Shown piece by piece: positions 47,901 through 56,962 of a stretch of 64,000 nucleotides of DNA (the first letter of the stretch is position 1; each line of letters starts with the position of its first letter). The DNA is from Lasiodiplodia sp. COLG20. Taxonomy: Eukaryota > Ascomycota > Dothideomycetes > Botryosphaeriales > Botryosphaeriaceae. The stretch is taken from contig VNWV01000016.1 of the NCBI GenBank assembly GCA_009801085.1, positions 124,001-188,000 of the forward strand. Reading direction: 5' to 3'. Below the pieces are notes generated by a model. It saw nothing but the letters and a program-made list of their open reading frames with translations, was not told the DNA's origin and ran no database searches. The translations under genes were made by a program, and so were the position numbers.

Positions 47901-49732
47901 CGGGCGGCCTCCAGGCTGTGCTCGATCTCGCGGCTGTTCTCGAAGAGGATGGCGTACTTGCTCTGGGTCAGCACGATCTTGGCCTTGGAGTCTTCGACAA
48001 TCTGGAGGTTGCGCTCCTTGGGACCTTCAGGATCCAAGATGGTGTAAGCAGCGCCCGACTTGATGATTGCCAGGAGGGAGACGATGAGCTCAATCGAGCG
48101 TTCCATGCACACGGGGATGATGTCCCCCTTGCCCAACTGCAAGTGTCTCGCCACTTTATTCGCAAGCTTGTTGAGCTCAGCGAACGTCAGCTTGTTGTGG
48201 TGCTCATCCTCCAGGGCAATGGTATCCGCACGCTCTGCTGCCGTCTCCTCAAACAGGCGGGGGATCGTGCTGGGGTGCTCCTCCTTCGTCGAACGGTTGC
48301 CCTTGACGATTGCAGTTCTCTCCTCATCCGAGTCAATTTCAATGTTTCCAACAAGGGAGTGAGGAAGGTAGAATTTTTGCAAAGCGCTGCGGAGGGAAAC
48401 AATGAAGTGGGAGAGAAGCAACTCGGCCTCGCCAGCCACGATGCTGGGAGTGTGGCAGAGCGTGAGCTTCAGCGGCCTGTTTCCGTTGATCGAGAGGGCC
48501 AGAGGGAAGCAGGTGAGCTGTCCAGCAGTAGACGGCGAGTTCAAACTGGGAGTGTAGTTGACAACAGTCTCGACGGCATTTCCATGGATGTGACGCTGAA
48601 TCTCGTGGTAGCCAATGTAGCTGTGCTGCGAGGCAATCCGGTGGTAAGAGCTGACAGCATTCGCCAGTTCCTGGAACTTGACATCGCCGGAGATACTGAG
48701 GCGGATGGGATAGGTCTGGTCGAGGCAGCCGATGCAAGAGTCGGCACCAAAGAAGCCCATGTCACGCCCGACACTGCCAAAGATGACCTCGTCAGAGCCA
48801 GTGTGGTGCTGGAGAACGATGGCCCAGAGCGTCTCAAACAGAACTCGACGAGGGATGCCGTACTCCAGCTCCACGGCGGAAATGTTGTACAGCATCGACT
48901 CGTTCAGCTCAGCTGAGATTGCCGAGCGCTGGGCAAACTCAAGGCTTCCGTCCACAGCTTCGACCGGGCGGACTGCGTTGCTCGTGCTGGCGTTCTCAAG
49001 GGCATCCGCCCAGAACTTGTGAGAGGCCTCGACATCCTTGGTTTGGGCAATGTACCGTGCGTACGCTCTGAAGGGCGTTGATTCTGGCACAGGAACCCCG
49101 CAGTAGAGCAGGTCAAAGTTGACCTTGATGACTCCGAGCGAGGTGCTGTCAACCAACGCCCGGCGAACGTGCAGGTACACATGGTATCCGGCTCCGGGGG
49201 CTTCTTCCACCGTGAGGTGGGCAAGGTCATCATCCGAGATGTCGCTGACTTGGGAAGACGATGTCGTGGAAGCGGACGACCTGCGCCCTTTCCACTTGAT
49301 GTCGGATATGCGTCGGAGGACCCTGTGGTACACCTTTCCAGTCTTGGGGTCCGTGCGGAGAACGGTCCTCAAGCAAGAGTCTGCGCAATTGGTAAGCATG
49401 CATGCAAAACGCGGGTAGTCATCCGAGCGGAATTGTTCCGATTGGCTACGGCATGTTGTAAACTTACGGTGATAGCTGATCTGCCTCCATGTGGACTCGA
49501 TACGCTCGATGGTGGGAGGCGGATTTGTTGGAAGAATAATCCGAACCCTGCACCATTGAGCCTTTTCTTTGCTTACAATCTGCGTCTGCGCCGCAGTTGC
49601 AAGAATATCGTCGTCGATCTCGGTGGGGGCAGCATGCTCATAGTGCGTGAGAGACGGCCACTGGACGACCTCCACATGGTCGAAGGGATCGTCGGACAGC
49701 AGGTCCACCGCACGGTGGTAGAAGAGAGCCAT
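41978..49732 (-). CDS. Bimodular nonribosomal peptide synthetase NRPS2 (C*-A-T-C-A-T-C)
   Basis: Assembly-line enzyme of about 2540 residues. Introns at 49381-49467 and 43219-43263 join in frame. The N-terminal C-like domain (about residues 30-460) has WRQISYHHSCLRTVL, but the catalytic HHxxxDG is replaced by RRALVDS, so it should be inactive. A1: YIVYTSGSAGKPKGV, A4 region TFSAAQRT without the usual Asp, YGLSECTQLN, YRTGDSAKM and INGKTD. T1: LGGSSIQAI. C: MHHALFDFWS. A2: YTSGSTGLPKGV, NYVFDASVQD, NVYGPTETSM, YRTGDLARW. T2: LGGDSISAI. The terminal C has KLNHAVYDGTLL and INGTCANFLPMRL, closely like the NRPS1 terminal C. It parallels NRPS1 module by module, with an added N-terminal C-like domain. 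It is transcribed toward the NmrA-like gene. Confidence 0.93.
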
Positions 49733-52187
49733 TGTGCTGGAAGGGATATCAATGGAAACGAAAGAGAGAACTTGGTGATGGTAAGCCCATGAGAAGCCTA
49801 CGTGCTTTATATTCTGCAGTCCATGACCGCGATTAATTGTCGTTGACTCGTTGTCTCTCTCACTCTCTGCACTCTGACTCTGCCTCCCATCCGCTCTCGT
49901 CCGCCTTGAAACGGTTGGATGGCGAATCGAGCAAGATCCTTCCCGCGCGCTCTCTGCTGGTTACCTACTGACTCGACGAAGCTGCAGTTTGGGAAGTCCA
50001 GCCATGGCCGGCTTGGTCGCATCCGTAGTCCGGACGGCGGAATACGCGTGCATTCGCCAATCCGAGGCGTCTGTTGCGACATGGTGTTTCATCCGGTGGG
50101 GGAACGAAAATACCTCATTGGTCTTGGCCATTGTGTCATTCGATGAGATTGTGAGGACCTTACGAGTTACGAGGAAAAGCAAATATGCCGCGTGGTAGAT
50201 CAATTGGCTCCAACGGTCAGCCGAGGCGCCTCGTGGGAACCAATTTTCGGGGAAACAGAATCGTCTCGGTGGCCTTGCGAGTCCCCCACAGTTAGTCAGT
50301 GCGTGATATAGCGGGAGTGGGATGCATCAAGTCTGGACTCTGGCCTTGGACCTTCCGTCAAATGGTTGCTGTATCAACACCAAGAGAGATGGATTCAAGA
50401 TATCTAATTCTCTTTGGCCGTGCTCCCAAGCCGGGCGGTCAGCTCAAGCAACACAGGCACGAACATAAGCTCTGGATGGCGTTGTCCAAGCTCCGGTCCG
50501 TCCCGTTTCACAACTCTTGTTGTTCCTTGGGGTTCGCAGTTGGTCTAACCGCGCTGGTAGGCTGGACCGGGCCACGCGCTTAGGCTAATTTTCGGACAGA
50601 AAGAGCCTCAGATCATCGGGGAAAAAATAAATACCCTCGACGCACAACCGGGGATTGATTGCCGGGTCCGACTTAGTGGCTATCAGGAACCGTTCAGACT
50701 TCCGCGCCTTGGCGACGCACGGCCAGCGAGCCGCAATGGGGGCCTTCAGGCAACCCGACGATTTGGGTGCGCCTACGTCTCGCCCAGATCTCCCGTACTC
50801 CATCGAGTACTCCGCAGCTCCATTCAGCCGCGATCTCAGCCTGGTCAAGGCCAGATCAGCTAGCTCGTGCCTAGGCGACCCAAGCAATTTGCCGAGCCGC
50901 GACTACATTCGGCTCTCGCCGCCGACTACCTACCCCGCATGGTCCTTCCTCTTTGCCACGCGAACCCGAATCCGCATGCCCTCCCGATCAAGGCAGGCCA
51001 TGCGGATGCGCGGACCCCGCAAGATCTCATCCCACGCGGCCGCATTGCCTCCGTTCCACCGAGGCGGATGCGCTTCCCGATCCGGAAATCCCCCCTGTTA
51101 CGCCCTGCAAGGCCCCGGCCATGACGAACACGGGTGGCTTTCGACGCAATCCCGTTAGTCGGTAGGGTTTCACAACCCCGGCCATGACGAAGACGGCTGA
51201 GTTTCGACGTAATTCGCTTAGTCGTCAGCGGCGTCGAGGCGGCCCGGCTCGAACATTTGGCGAATCCTTCCGTTGCCGCCCGTTTTTTAGCGCTGGCGAA
51301 GCTATCATGCATGGGCTAGCTGAGTCAGGTTTACGGCTTCATCTTTACTTCCTTCTTAGGCTCTGTTTCGCCACCCGATAATAGGAGTGGTGTTTATCTC
51401 CGGACCGGCGACGTCGGCAAAACTACAACATTGACTCGAGTTGCAGCACCTCTTCAAACTCGAATGTGACAGATGTTCGTGAATCCCTTAATAGCTCCTA
51501 GTGCATTGACGAGTAATCAGTGCCGCGCAATCGGGTCTCACATTCTCCACAGCTCAGTGATTGAATAAGCTCGGGAGTATGGAGTTTTCCGCATCCGTCC
51601 TCCGGTCAAGCACCCCTGCGAGGCTGTATGGCAAAAGGATTACGTTGCCAAATCCTCAAATGCACGGGCTTTTTGTTTGAAGGAACCTTGTTGAACATCG
51701 ACCGTACAGATGATGGAGTGATTGGGTGATGATGTGATGCCGGAGCGTCCCTGCACTAACCATCCATCTGTCCGTGCCTATGTGATAGTCGATGCTGGAT
51801 GACCTAAGGTGGTTGGTTTAGTACAAGGGAAAACTCTGAGGAGAATTCCGGCATGACTCCTGATTGATAGTCCACAGAGCCGCGTTAGCTACATTCCCAT
51901 TGCTACCCGATAAGATTTAGTGTAGTTTGCTTCACACAGCTAGGGTATACGGATACACAAACCACAGTCACTAATCGAACACCCTTTGTCTGCATGCAAG
52001 GGTTTTTCGTGCCGCAATTTGCTTCATCTGGAGGATGCAGTATGAACAATGATTGGGAACCAAGAAATATCATTAAATCAGAGTGATACATCTTCTCAAT
52101 TTTCGATACTACTAGTTTCTTCACTGTGTATCTTCGCTACTTCCAATCAATCTCTTTTACATACATGCAGTTACATTATGAGCCATT
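49733..52187. other. Long gene-free stretch upstream of NRPS2
   Basis: About 2.4 kb contain the NRPS2 promoter and the 3' flank of the next MFS gene. CGGGGAA words occur near 50248 and 50619. The GC-rich 50.65-51.3 kb part has an open frame of 167 codons on the plus strand, but no domain is visible and I do not call a gene. A 49-bp imperfect repeat is listed separately. Confidence 0.45.
51113..51224. repeat. Two imperfect 49-bp direct repeats, 63-bp period
   Basis: Copies at 51113-51161 and 51176-51224 start CCCCGGCCATGACGAA and end TTAGTCG. By my count they agree at 41 of 49 positions. Both read M-T-x-T-x-x-F-R-R-N in the plus strand, with an early stop in copy 1. They could be the remnant of a repeat-rich element or a regulatory repeat. 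Confidence 0.65.
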
Positions 52188-53554
52188 CTAAGCCTTGGAC
52201 ATGAGTGCCGGCGCCTTTGCAAAGCGAGCAACCACGCAGCAAGCGGCGGCTGCAATGACCATAACACCGCAGAAGACCTGAACTCCCAACCATCCATGAT
52301 CCTTGAGGATGGCTCCGGCAACCGGGTTGCCCACCAGGATACCGAAACCAGCAAACGAGAAGCTCATGCCCATACGAGTACCAACGACACCAAGGTTGGG
52401 TGACAAGCTGACGACGGTCGTCGGCGGCAGCGAGACGAAGGTGCCAGAGAAGAAACCGTACAAGACGGCGAAGACGATGACGCCTGCGGTGCTGTCAATA
52501 GCAATCCAGCAGAACGCCAGCAGGGCCGAGACGGCGCAGCACGGCACCAGGATGTTCAGCGGGCCAGTCTTGTCCGCGATGAAGTTCGGAATGATACGGC
52601 CAAACGCAGAGGCAGCGTTGAGGATGGACAGCATGTAGAAAGCCAAGTCGGAGCTCATGATGTTGTTCTCAATCGCAAACGACTGCACGTAGAAGAAGGG
52701 AATGTACATGCCCATGAAGCCGAGGAACTCGGCGATGCTGAACATGAGGAACGGCAGCTCCTTGAGCGCGGGCAGGTCGACGAGGCGGCGCTTCTGCGGG
52801 GGCAGGACGCGCACGCGCATTACGGCCACGGCGACGGCCATGGTGCCGAGCATGATGAAGGCCATGACGCGGGTCGCCCAGGCGAAGCCGATCTGCGGCT
52901 GCAGCCGCGTGAAGATGATTGGGTAGATGACGCCGCCGAGACTGCTGCCGCTCGCCGCGATGCCCGTCGCGAACGACTTCTTGGTCGTGAAGTAGGTCGA
53001 GACGATGGCGACGCTGGGGATGAAGAGGCAGCCGCTGCCGAGACCGATGGTGATGCCCTGGGCGAGCATGACTTGCCAGTACTTGGTGCACAGGCTGGTC
53101 ATGAACATGCCGAAGGTGACCAGGAATGCGCCCGTCCGGAGCAGGGTCTGGAAGTAGCCCATGTCGAACAGTGGGCCGGTCCCGACGCCGATGATGAGCA
53201 GCAGGAAGGCCTGAATTGAGCCAACCCAGGAGATGTTGGACTCGGTCTCATCCGTCAACATGTCCGAGGCATAGTATGTCTGGAAGACACCAAACGAGTT
53301 GACAATGCCCCTGGCGCATTTTGTTAGTTGAGAGCTCTCTGCATGGATTCGAGCTGAGCATACCAGGTGTTGAGGAAGAGAATGAACGAGCCAAGGACCT
53401 GCAGCCAAGCCGTCACACCACCATTCGGTGGCTCGTTCGCAGGGGCAGGCTGAGCTTGAGCTTGCTCGGGCTTCTCCACTGGCGTGACTTGGCCAGAGGC
53501 CTCGAGCGAGCTCTTCTCCTCCATGTTGTTCGGGTCGTTCAGCGGGAGGGACAT
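52188..53554 (-). CDS. MFS transporter, monocarboxylate-porter-like
   Basis: Twelve-helix MFS of 437 residues of the monocarboxylate/riboflavin-transporter-like (MCT) group. The start at 53554 gives MSLPLNDPNNMEEKSSLEAS, and the intron at 53311-53363 falls inside the first helix (LNTW|GIVNSFGVFQTYY). Landmarks are NISWVGSIQAFLLLIIGVGT, GLGSGCLFIPSVAIVSTYF and a conserved GIAASGSSLGGVIYP. It ends ARFAKAPALMSKA. MCT-like fungal members move monocarboxylates or related small acids. In the cluster it may import or export an acid precursor or product, which would fit the non-amino-acid first building block suggested by the NRPS A1 domains (inference). It is unrelated to the DHA2-type MFS at 33519. 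Confidence 0.88.
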
Positions 53555-54162
53555 GCTAGCAAAGAATTGGAAGAGCTGCGATGCTGAAGAGTGGGAGTTG
53601 TTTGGCACAGCTGAAATCACAATATGAAATTTGTCTTCTTAAGAGTGCGGCTGTCTCATTGCAGAATGGCGTGCGAGCGTTCCGACTGCTCGAAGGAGAT
53701 GCTACAGATGATCTGCATGCGCTCTTTTTGGTGGATGCGGTCCGGATGCCAAATGGAGGAAGCGTCCGCCAGCCCGCCTCCACTTTGACTCGAGTAATGC
53801 AGAGGCGAGCGGCAGGGTAGCCTTCCCCCACCTCATGAATCAGGCTGCGGCGGATGCACTGCTGAAAACAGAAAGCGTACCGGGCCGGAGCTTATCGATG
53901 CTTAAATCCATCTAAGGCGCCACACCGAGTCGGCCCGGGCGACGGGACGCCTTGACCAAGGGACTGTCTCACGCTTGCCGCCGACCCTGGACGATCACTC
54001 GGCGTGAACCTCGGGCTCTCTCAACACCAGTCATGGTTCCGAGTCTTGCTCGAAGAGGACTTGATTTCTAAGTGGCTGATTTCTAAGAATTTAGCATTTA
54101 AGACGAGGCTCGCGCTGCAGTCACTGGACAGACAAGCAATCAATCAACTCCATCTCTTCACC
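53555..54162. promoter_or_regulatory. Bidirectional promoter MFS / CMD2
   Basis: About 610 bp separate the divergent starts at 53554 and 54163. Nothing more specific was recognised. Confidence 0.4.
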
Positions 54163-54855
54163 ATGGCTTCCTGGAACGACCGCACCGTTACGAACGAGCA
54201 CATCCTTCCCTATGTCGATTCCAAGACAGCCCCGCCCGAGGTTGCAGCCGCACTGAACACTCTGCCATTTGAGCGCAACGTGTTCAAGGTCAGAGCGTCC
54301 TGGGATCCCACTCTTATCGCATGATGCACTGACCGTCTGCAGCTCCTCGCCAATGCGCCCATCTTCTTCCCGACCTTCATGAAGCTCTTGAGCCTCTGCT
54401 GGCACGCCGACCGCGAGCTCCGTGCCACCGACTGGCAGATCCTCGTCCTGCGCACGGCCGCCACCCTGGACGCGCCATACGAATGGGATGTCAACGCGCC
54501 CGTTGCCAAGGTGCTTGGCTTCAGCGAAGAGCAGTTCGATGCTCTGCGGAACCGCTCGCAGCCCGTTCCGGCCTCGCTATTCACCAAGCGCCAAGTCTTG
54601 CTCACGCGCTTTATTGACGAGATCAACAGCCCCGGCGCGACCCGCGTATCGGAGCCGCTCATGCAGGAACTGAAGTCTGTTTTTGGCGACACGGCTGTAG
54701 CCGAGATGTTTTTCACCCATGCTGTTTATTCCTTCTTGGCGAGGTATATGAACAGTGCCAAGATTGACTTCGACCCGCCGATTCCTGGGCTCGAGGACAT
54801 GCTGCGCAAGTTCAATGCTGCGGCTATTGAGAAGGAAAAGACGTTCACGGATTGA
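54163..54855 (+). CDS. Carboxymuconolactone decarboxylase-like protein (copy 2)
   Basis: CMD/AhpD-fold protein of 212 residues. Exon 1 (54163-54288) reads MASWNDRTVTNEHILPYVDS, then KTAPPEVAAALNTLPFERNV; exon 2 (54343-54855) begins LLANAPIFFPTFMKLLSLCW. The core WQILVLRTAATLDAPYEWDV closely matches the copy at 29631-30375, and the CxxC redox pair is again absent. It sits between the MFS and the second enoyl reductase, mirroring the CMD1 / enoyl reductase 1 pair. Its reaction is unknown. Confidence 0.85.
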
Positions 54856-55355
54856 GTTTGGAATTTTGGTGCAGTTTTCCGCGGCTCTTGTAGAATATAT
54901 CCAATCATTTCCCATCTACTTCATTTGCTCCGTCATTGCAAATTCCAATGTGGCTCCTCGTGAATATTTGAAATTGTGCCGCTAGAGATGGTCTAATAAT
55001 TATTCCCTGATATCTCTCTCGTGATTCTAATTATTTCCACAGTTTTGACTTCATTCGTGCAGTCATACAGATCCTTACTGGCGTATGCTTACTAAGAGAC
55101 ACATAGTGTAAGTATTATGGAGTAAGATTCCTCCCCCGCATGAGTATGCAGCCCAAGATATTCCGTAGAGATTTGGTATCTCTATCATCACATATCTCAC
55201 AAAACATTTTGTACACAGCGGAGGAGGAGCCTTCATTCGGATGAAGTGTCACGTGCTTGGATGGTGTTGCAAAGCCTCACTTCGAATTTTCACCTGCTCA
55301 GACGCATAGAAATATTCCTCATTCAGTGTTTAATTTAATGTAAATTATCAAAAGT
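54856..55355. other. Intergenic between convergent CMD2 and enoyl reductase 2
   Basis: AT-rich 3'-3' region. Only short spurious frames were seen. Confidence 0.45.
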
Positions 55356-56444
55356 CTACACCTGCGCAACGAAGACCTGCTTCTTCACACCGAGCGGTTT
55401 CTCCGTCGCCAGCTGCAGCGACCGCTTAACCGTCTCCGACAAATCAGCAGCAGCACCACCCCCCTGGTCCCAAGCCACCTTCTCCACCACCGGGGTCTTC
55501 AGCCGACCCTGCAGGAGCAATCCTCCGAACCACCCCAGCAAGCTCTCCTGCTCCGGGACGGACCGCAGCCCGAACTGCTGCGAAAGCCTGAAGTTCCTGA
55601 ACCTGATCTGCTTCCAGAACAGCGTCTGCTGCGACAAACGCAGTATGCCATCCGCACCCCCAAGGGAGCCATAGTTGACAAACGTGCCATCCGGCGCCAG
55701 CAGCGCGGCCAGCCTCTCGCCCGACGCGCCGAAGACGGCGTCCAGCGCCAGCACGACGCGGTTCTGCTCGACGGCCGCCTGCAGCTCTGGATGCGCCGTG
55801 ACACCGGCCTGCTCCAGCTGCTCCTCGCTAACCACCACATCGGCCCCGATCTCCCTTAGCGTCGCGGCCACGCTTTCAAAATCTCCACGGCCCCGGATGA
55901 CGCTAATCGTCCTGCACCCGCGGATCCGCGCGAACTGCGTGACCATCTGCGGAATGACGCCGCGGCCCGCATTGAGCACGACCCAGTCGCCCGGCTTGAG
56001 GGCGCGCATGTCCTCGAGCAGCAGGTACGCCGGCGCGCATCCCATCTTGAGGAGACTAGCTGCAGCCGGCTCGATGGCAGCGGGCACCTTGAGCAGGTCG
56101 GCCGCCGGCAGCACCGCGTGCGAGCGCCAGGTGCCCAGCCCGTGGCGCTTCGGGATGACGTGGTCGCCGGCTTGCAGGTGCTGGACGGCGGCGCCGACGG
56201 CCTCGACGATAGCGACGCCGTCGTTGCCCGGGATGGGCTGGTCCGCGTGGTGGTGGATTGGCTTCACGGGGTAGCGCCCCGCGATGGCCATGAGGTCTTG
56301 TGGGTTGATGGGGAAAGCGAGGAGGCGGAGGAGGACCGCGTCTGCGGGGAGGGATGATGGGGTGGGGGAGGTGTGGACGCCGACCACGCGGGCCGCGTCC
56401 GAGGAGGTTTCGGAGAAGGTGAGGATCTGAGAAGCACCAGACAT
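55356..56444 (-). CDS. MECR-type enoyl thioester reductase-like MDR protein (copy 2)
   Basis: Medium-chain dehydrogenase/reductase of 362 residues from the start at 56444 (MSGASQILTFSETSSDAAR). A longer frame begins at 56615, but its extra N-terminus looks unlike the family. Landmarks match copy 1: FPINPQDLMAIAGRYP with the catalytic-type Tyr, HGLGTWRSHAVLP, LKPGDWVVLNAGRGVIPQM, ISVIRGRG and LALDAVFGASGERLAALL. It lacks zinc ligands. It is divergent from the amidase gene. Divergence from copy 1 is considerable, so any duplication is not very recent. Confidence 0.86.
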   Translation of the reverse strand: MSGASQILTFSETSSDAARVVGVHTSPTPSSLPADAVLLRLLAFPINPQDLMAIAGRYPVKPIHHHADQPIPGNDGVAIVEAVGAAVQHLQAGDHVIPKRHGLGTWRSHAVLPAADLLKVPAAIEPAAASLLKMGCAPAYLLLEDMRALKPGDWVVLNAGRGVIPQMVTQFARIRGCRTISVIRGRGDFESVAATLREIGADVVVSEEQLEQAGVTAHPELQAAVEQNRVVLALDAVFGASGERLAALLAPDGTFVNYGSLGGADGILRLSQQTLFWKQIRFRNFRLSQQFGLRSVPEQESLLGWFGGLLLQGRLKTPVVEKVAWDQGGGAAADLSETVKRSLQLATEKPLGVKKQVFVAQV

Positions 56445-56962
56445 GATGGTGGTGGGGCGAGGAATGTGCAGCAGGCGAATGTGCGAGAAGCGGGTGGAAT
56501 GCACGTTCTCCTTCGTGTTATATGATTTGGCCGCTTTATTGTCGTCAGATATTGCTTTATCATCTTTCGGTGGTGTTCGGGCGCGTAGTATGGTGGGTTG
56601 GTCAGCGGGTGCCAATTATTCGTGCCGATATTCACGAGTCGTGCCTGACGGATGCGGGGACCATGTTGGAGATGGCGTGCGCAAATCAAGGCGCCCGGCC
56701 ATCCACGTGTGGTCGGACACGGTCCGTATCGGGTAACGCATCCGCCCGCTCATCTCGATCAAGAAGGACGCGCCAGCAGAGGAATGCTGCAACCAAAGGA
56801 GAATGGGAGCTTATGAAACTGCAATTTCTAAGCCCGAGGATGCATTTCCCGACCTGTATGCACTATCGGCCCGGGTCGTTGCTCTTAATACCCGCTTCGC
56901 CGAGCCGAATCGGGCTGCAAGCTGTCGTCTGTTGCCGCGTACCATTGTCTTTTGTTCTCAAC
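56445..56962. promoter_or_regulatory. Bidirectional promoter enoyl reductase 2 / amidase
   Basis: About 520 bp separate the divergent starts at 56444 and 56963. A GCGGGGA word lies near 56653, loosely like the CGGGGAA words upstream of NRPS2. No firm site was assigned. Confidence 0.35.

Noticed and set aside
50655..51158. Plus-strand frame of 167 codons upstream of NRPS2
   Set aside because: It has high Arg/Ser/Pro content, no domain, and overlaps other long frames in a GC-rich patch. It could be real, but nothing supports it.
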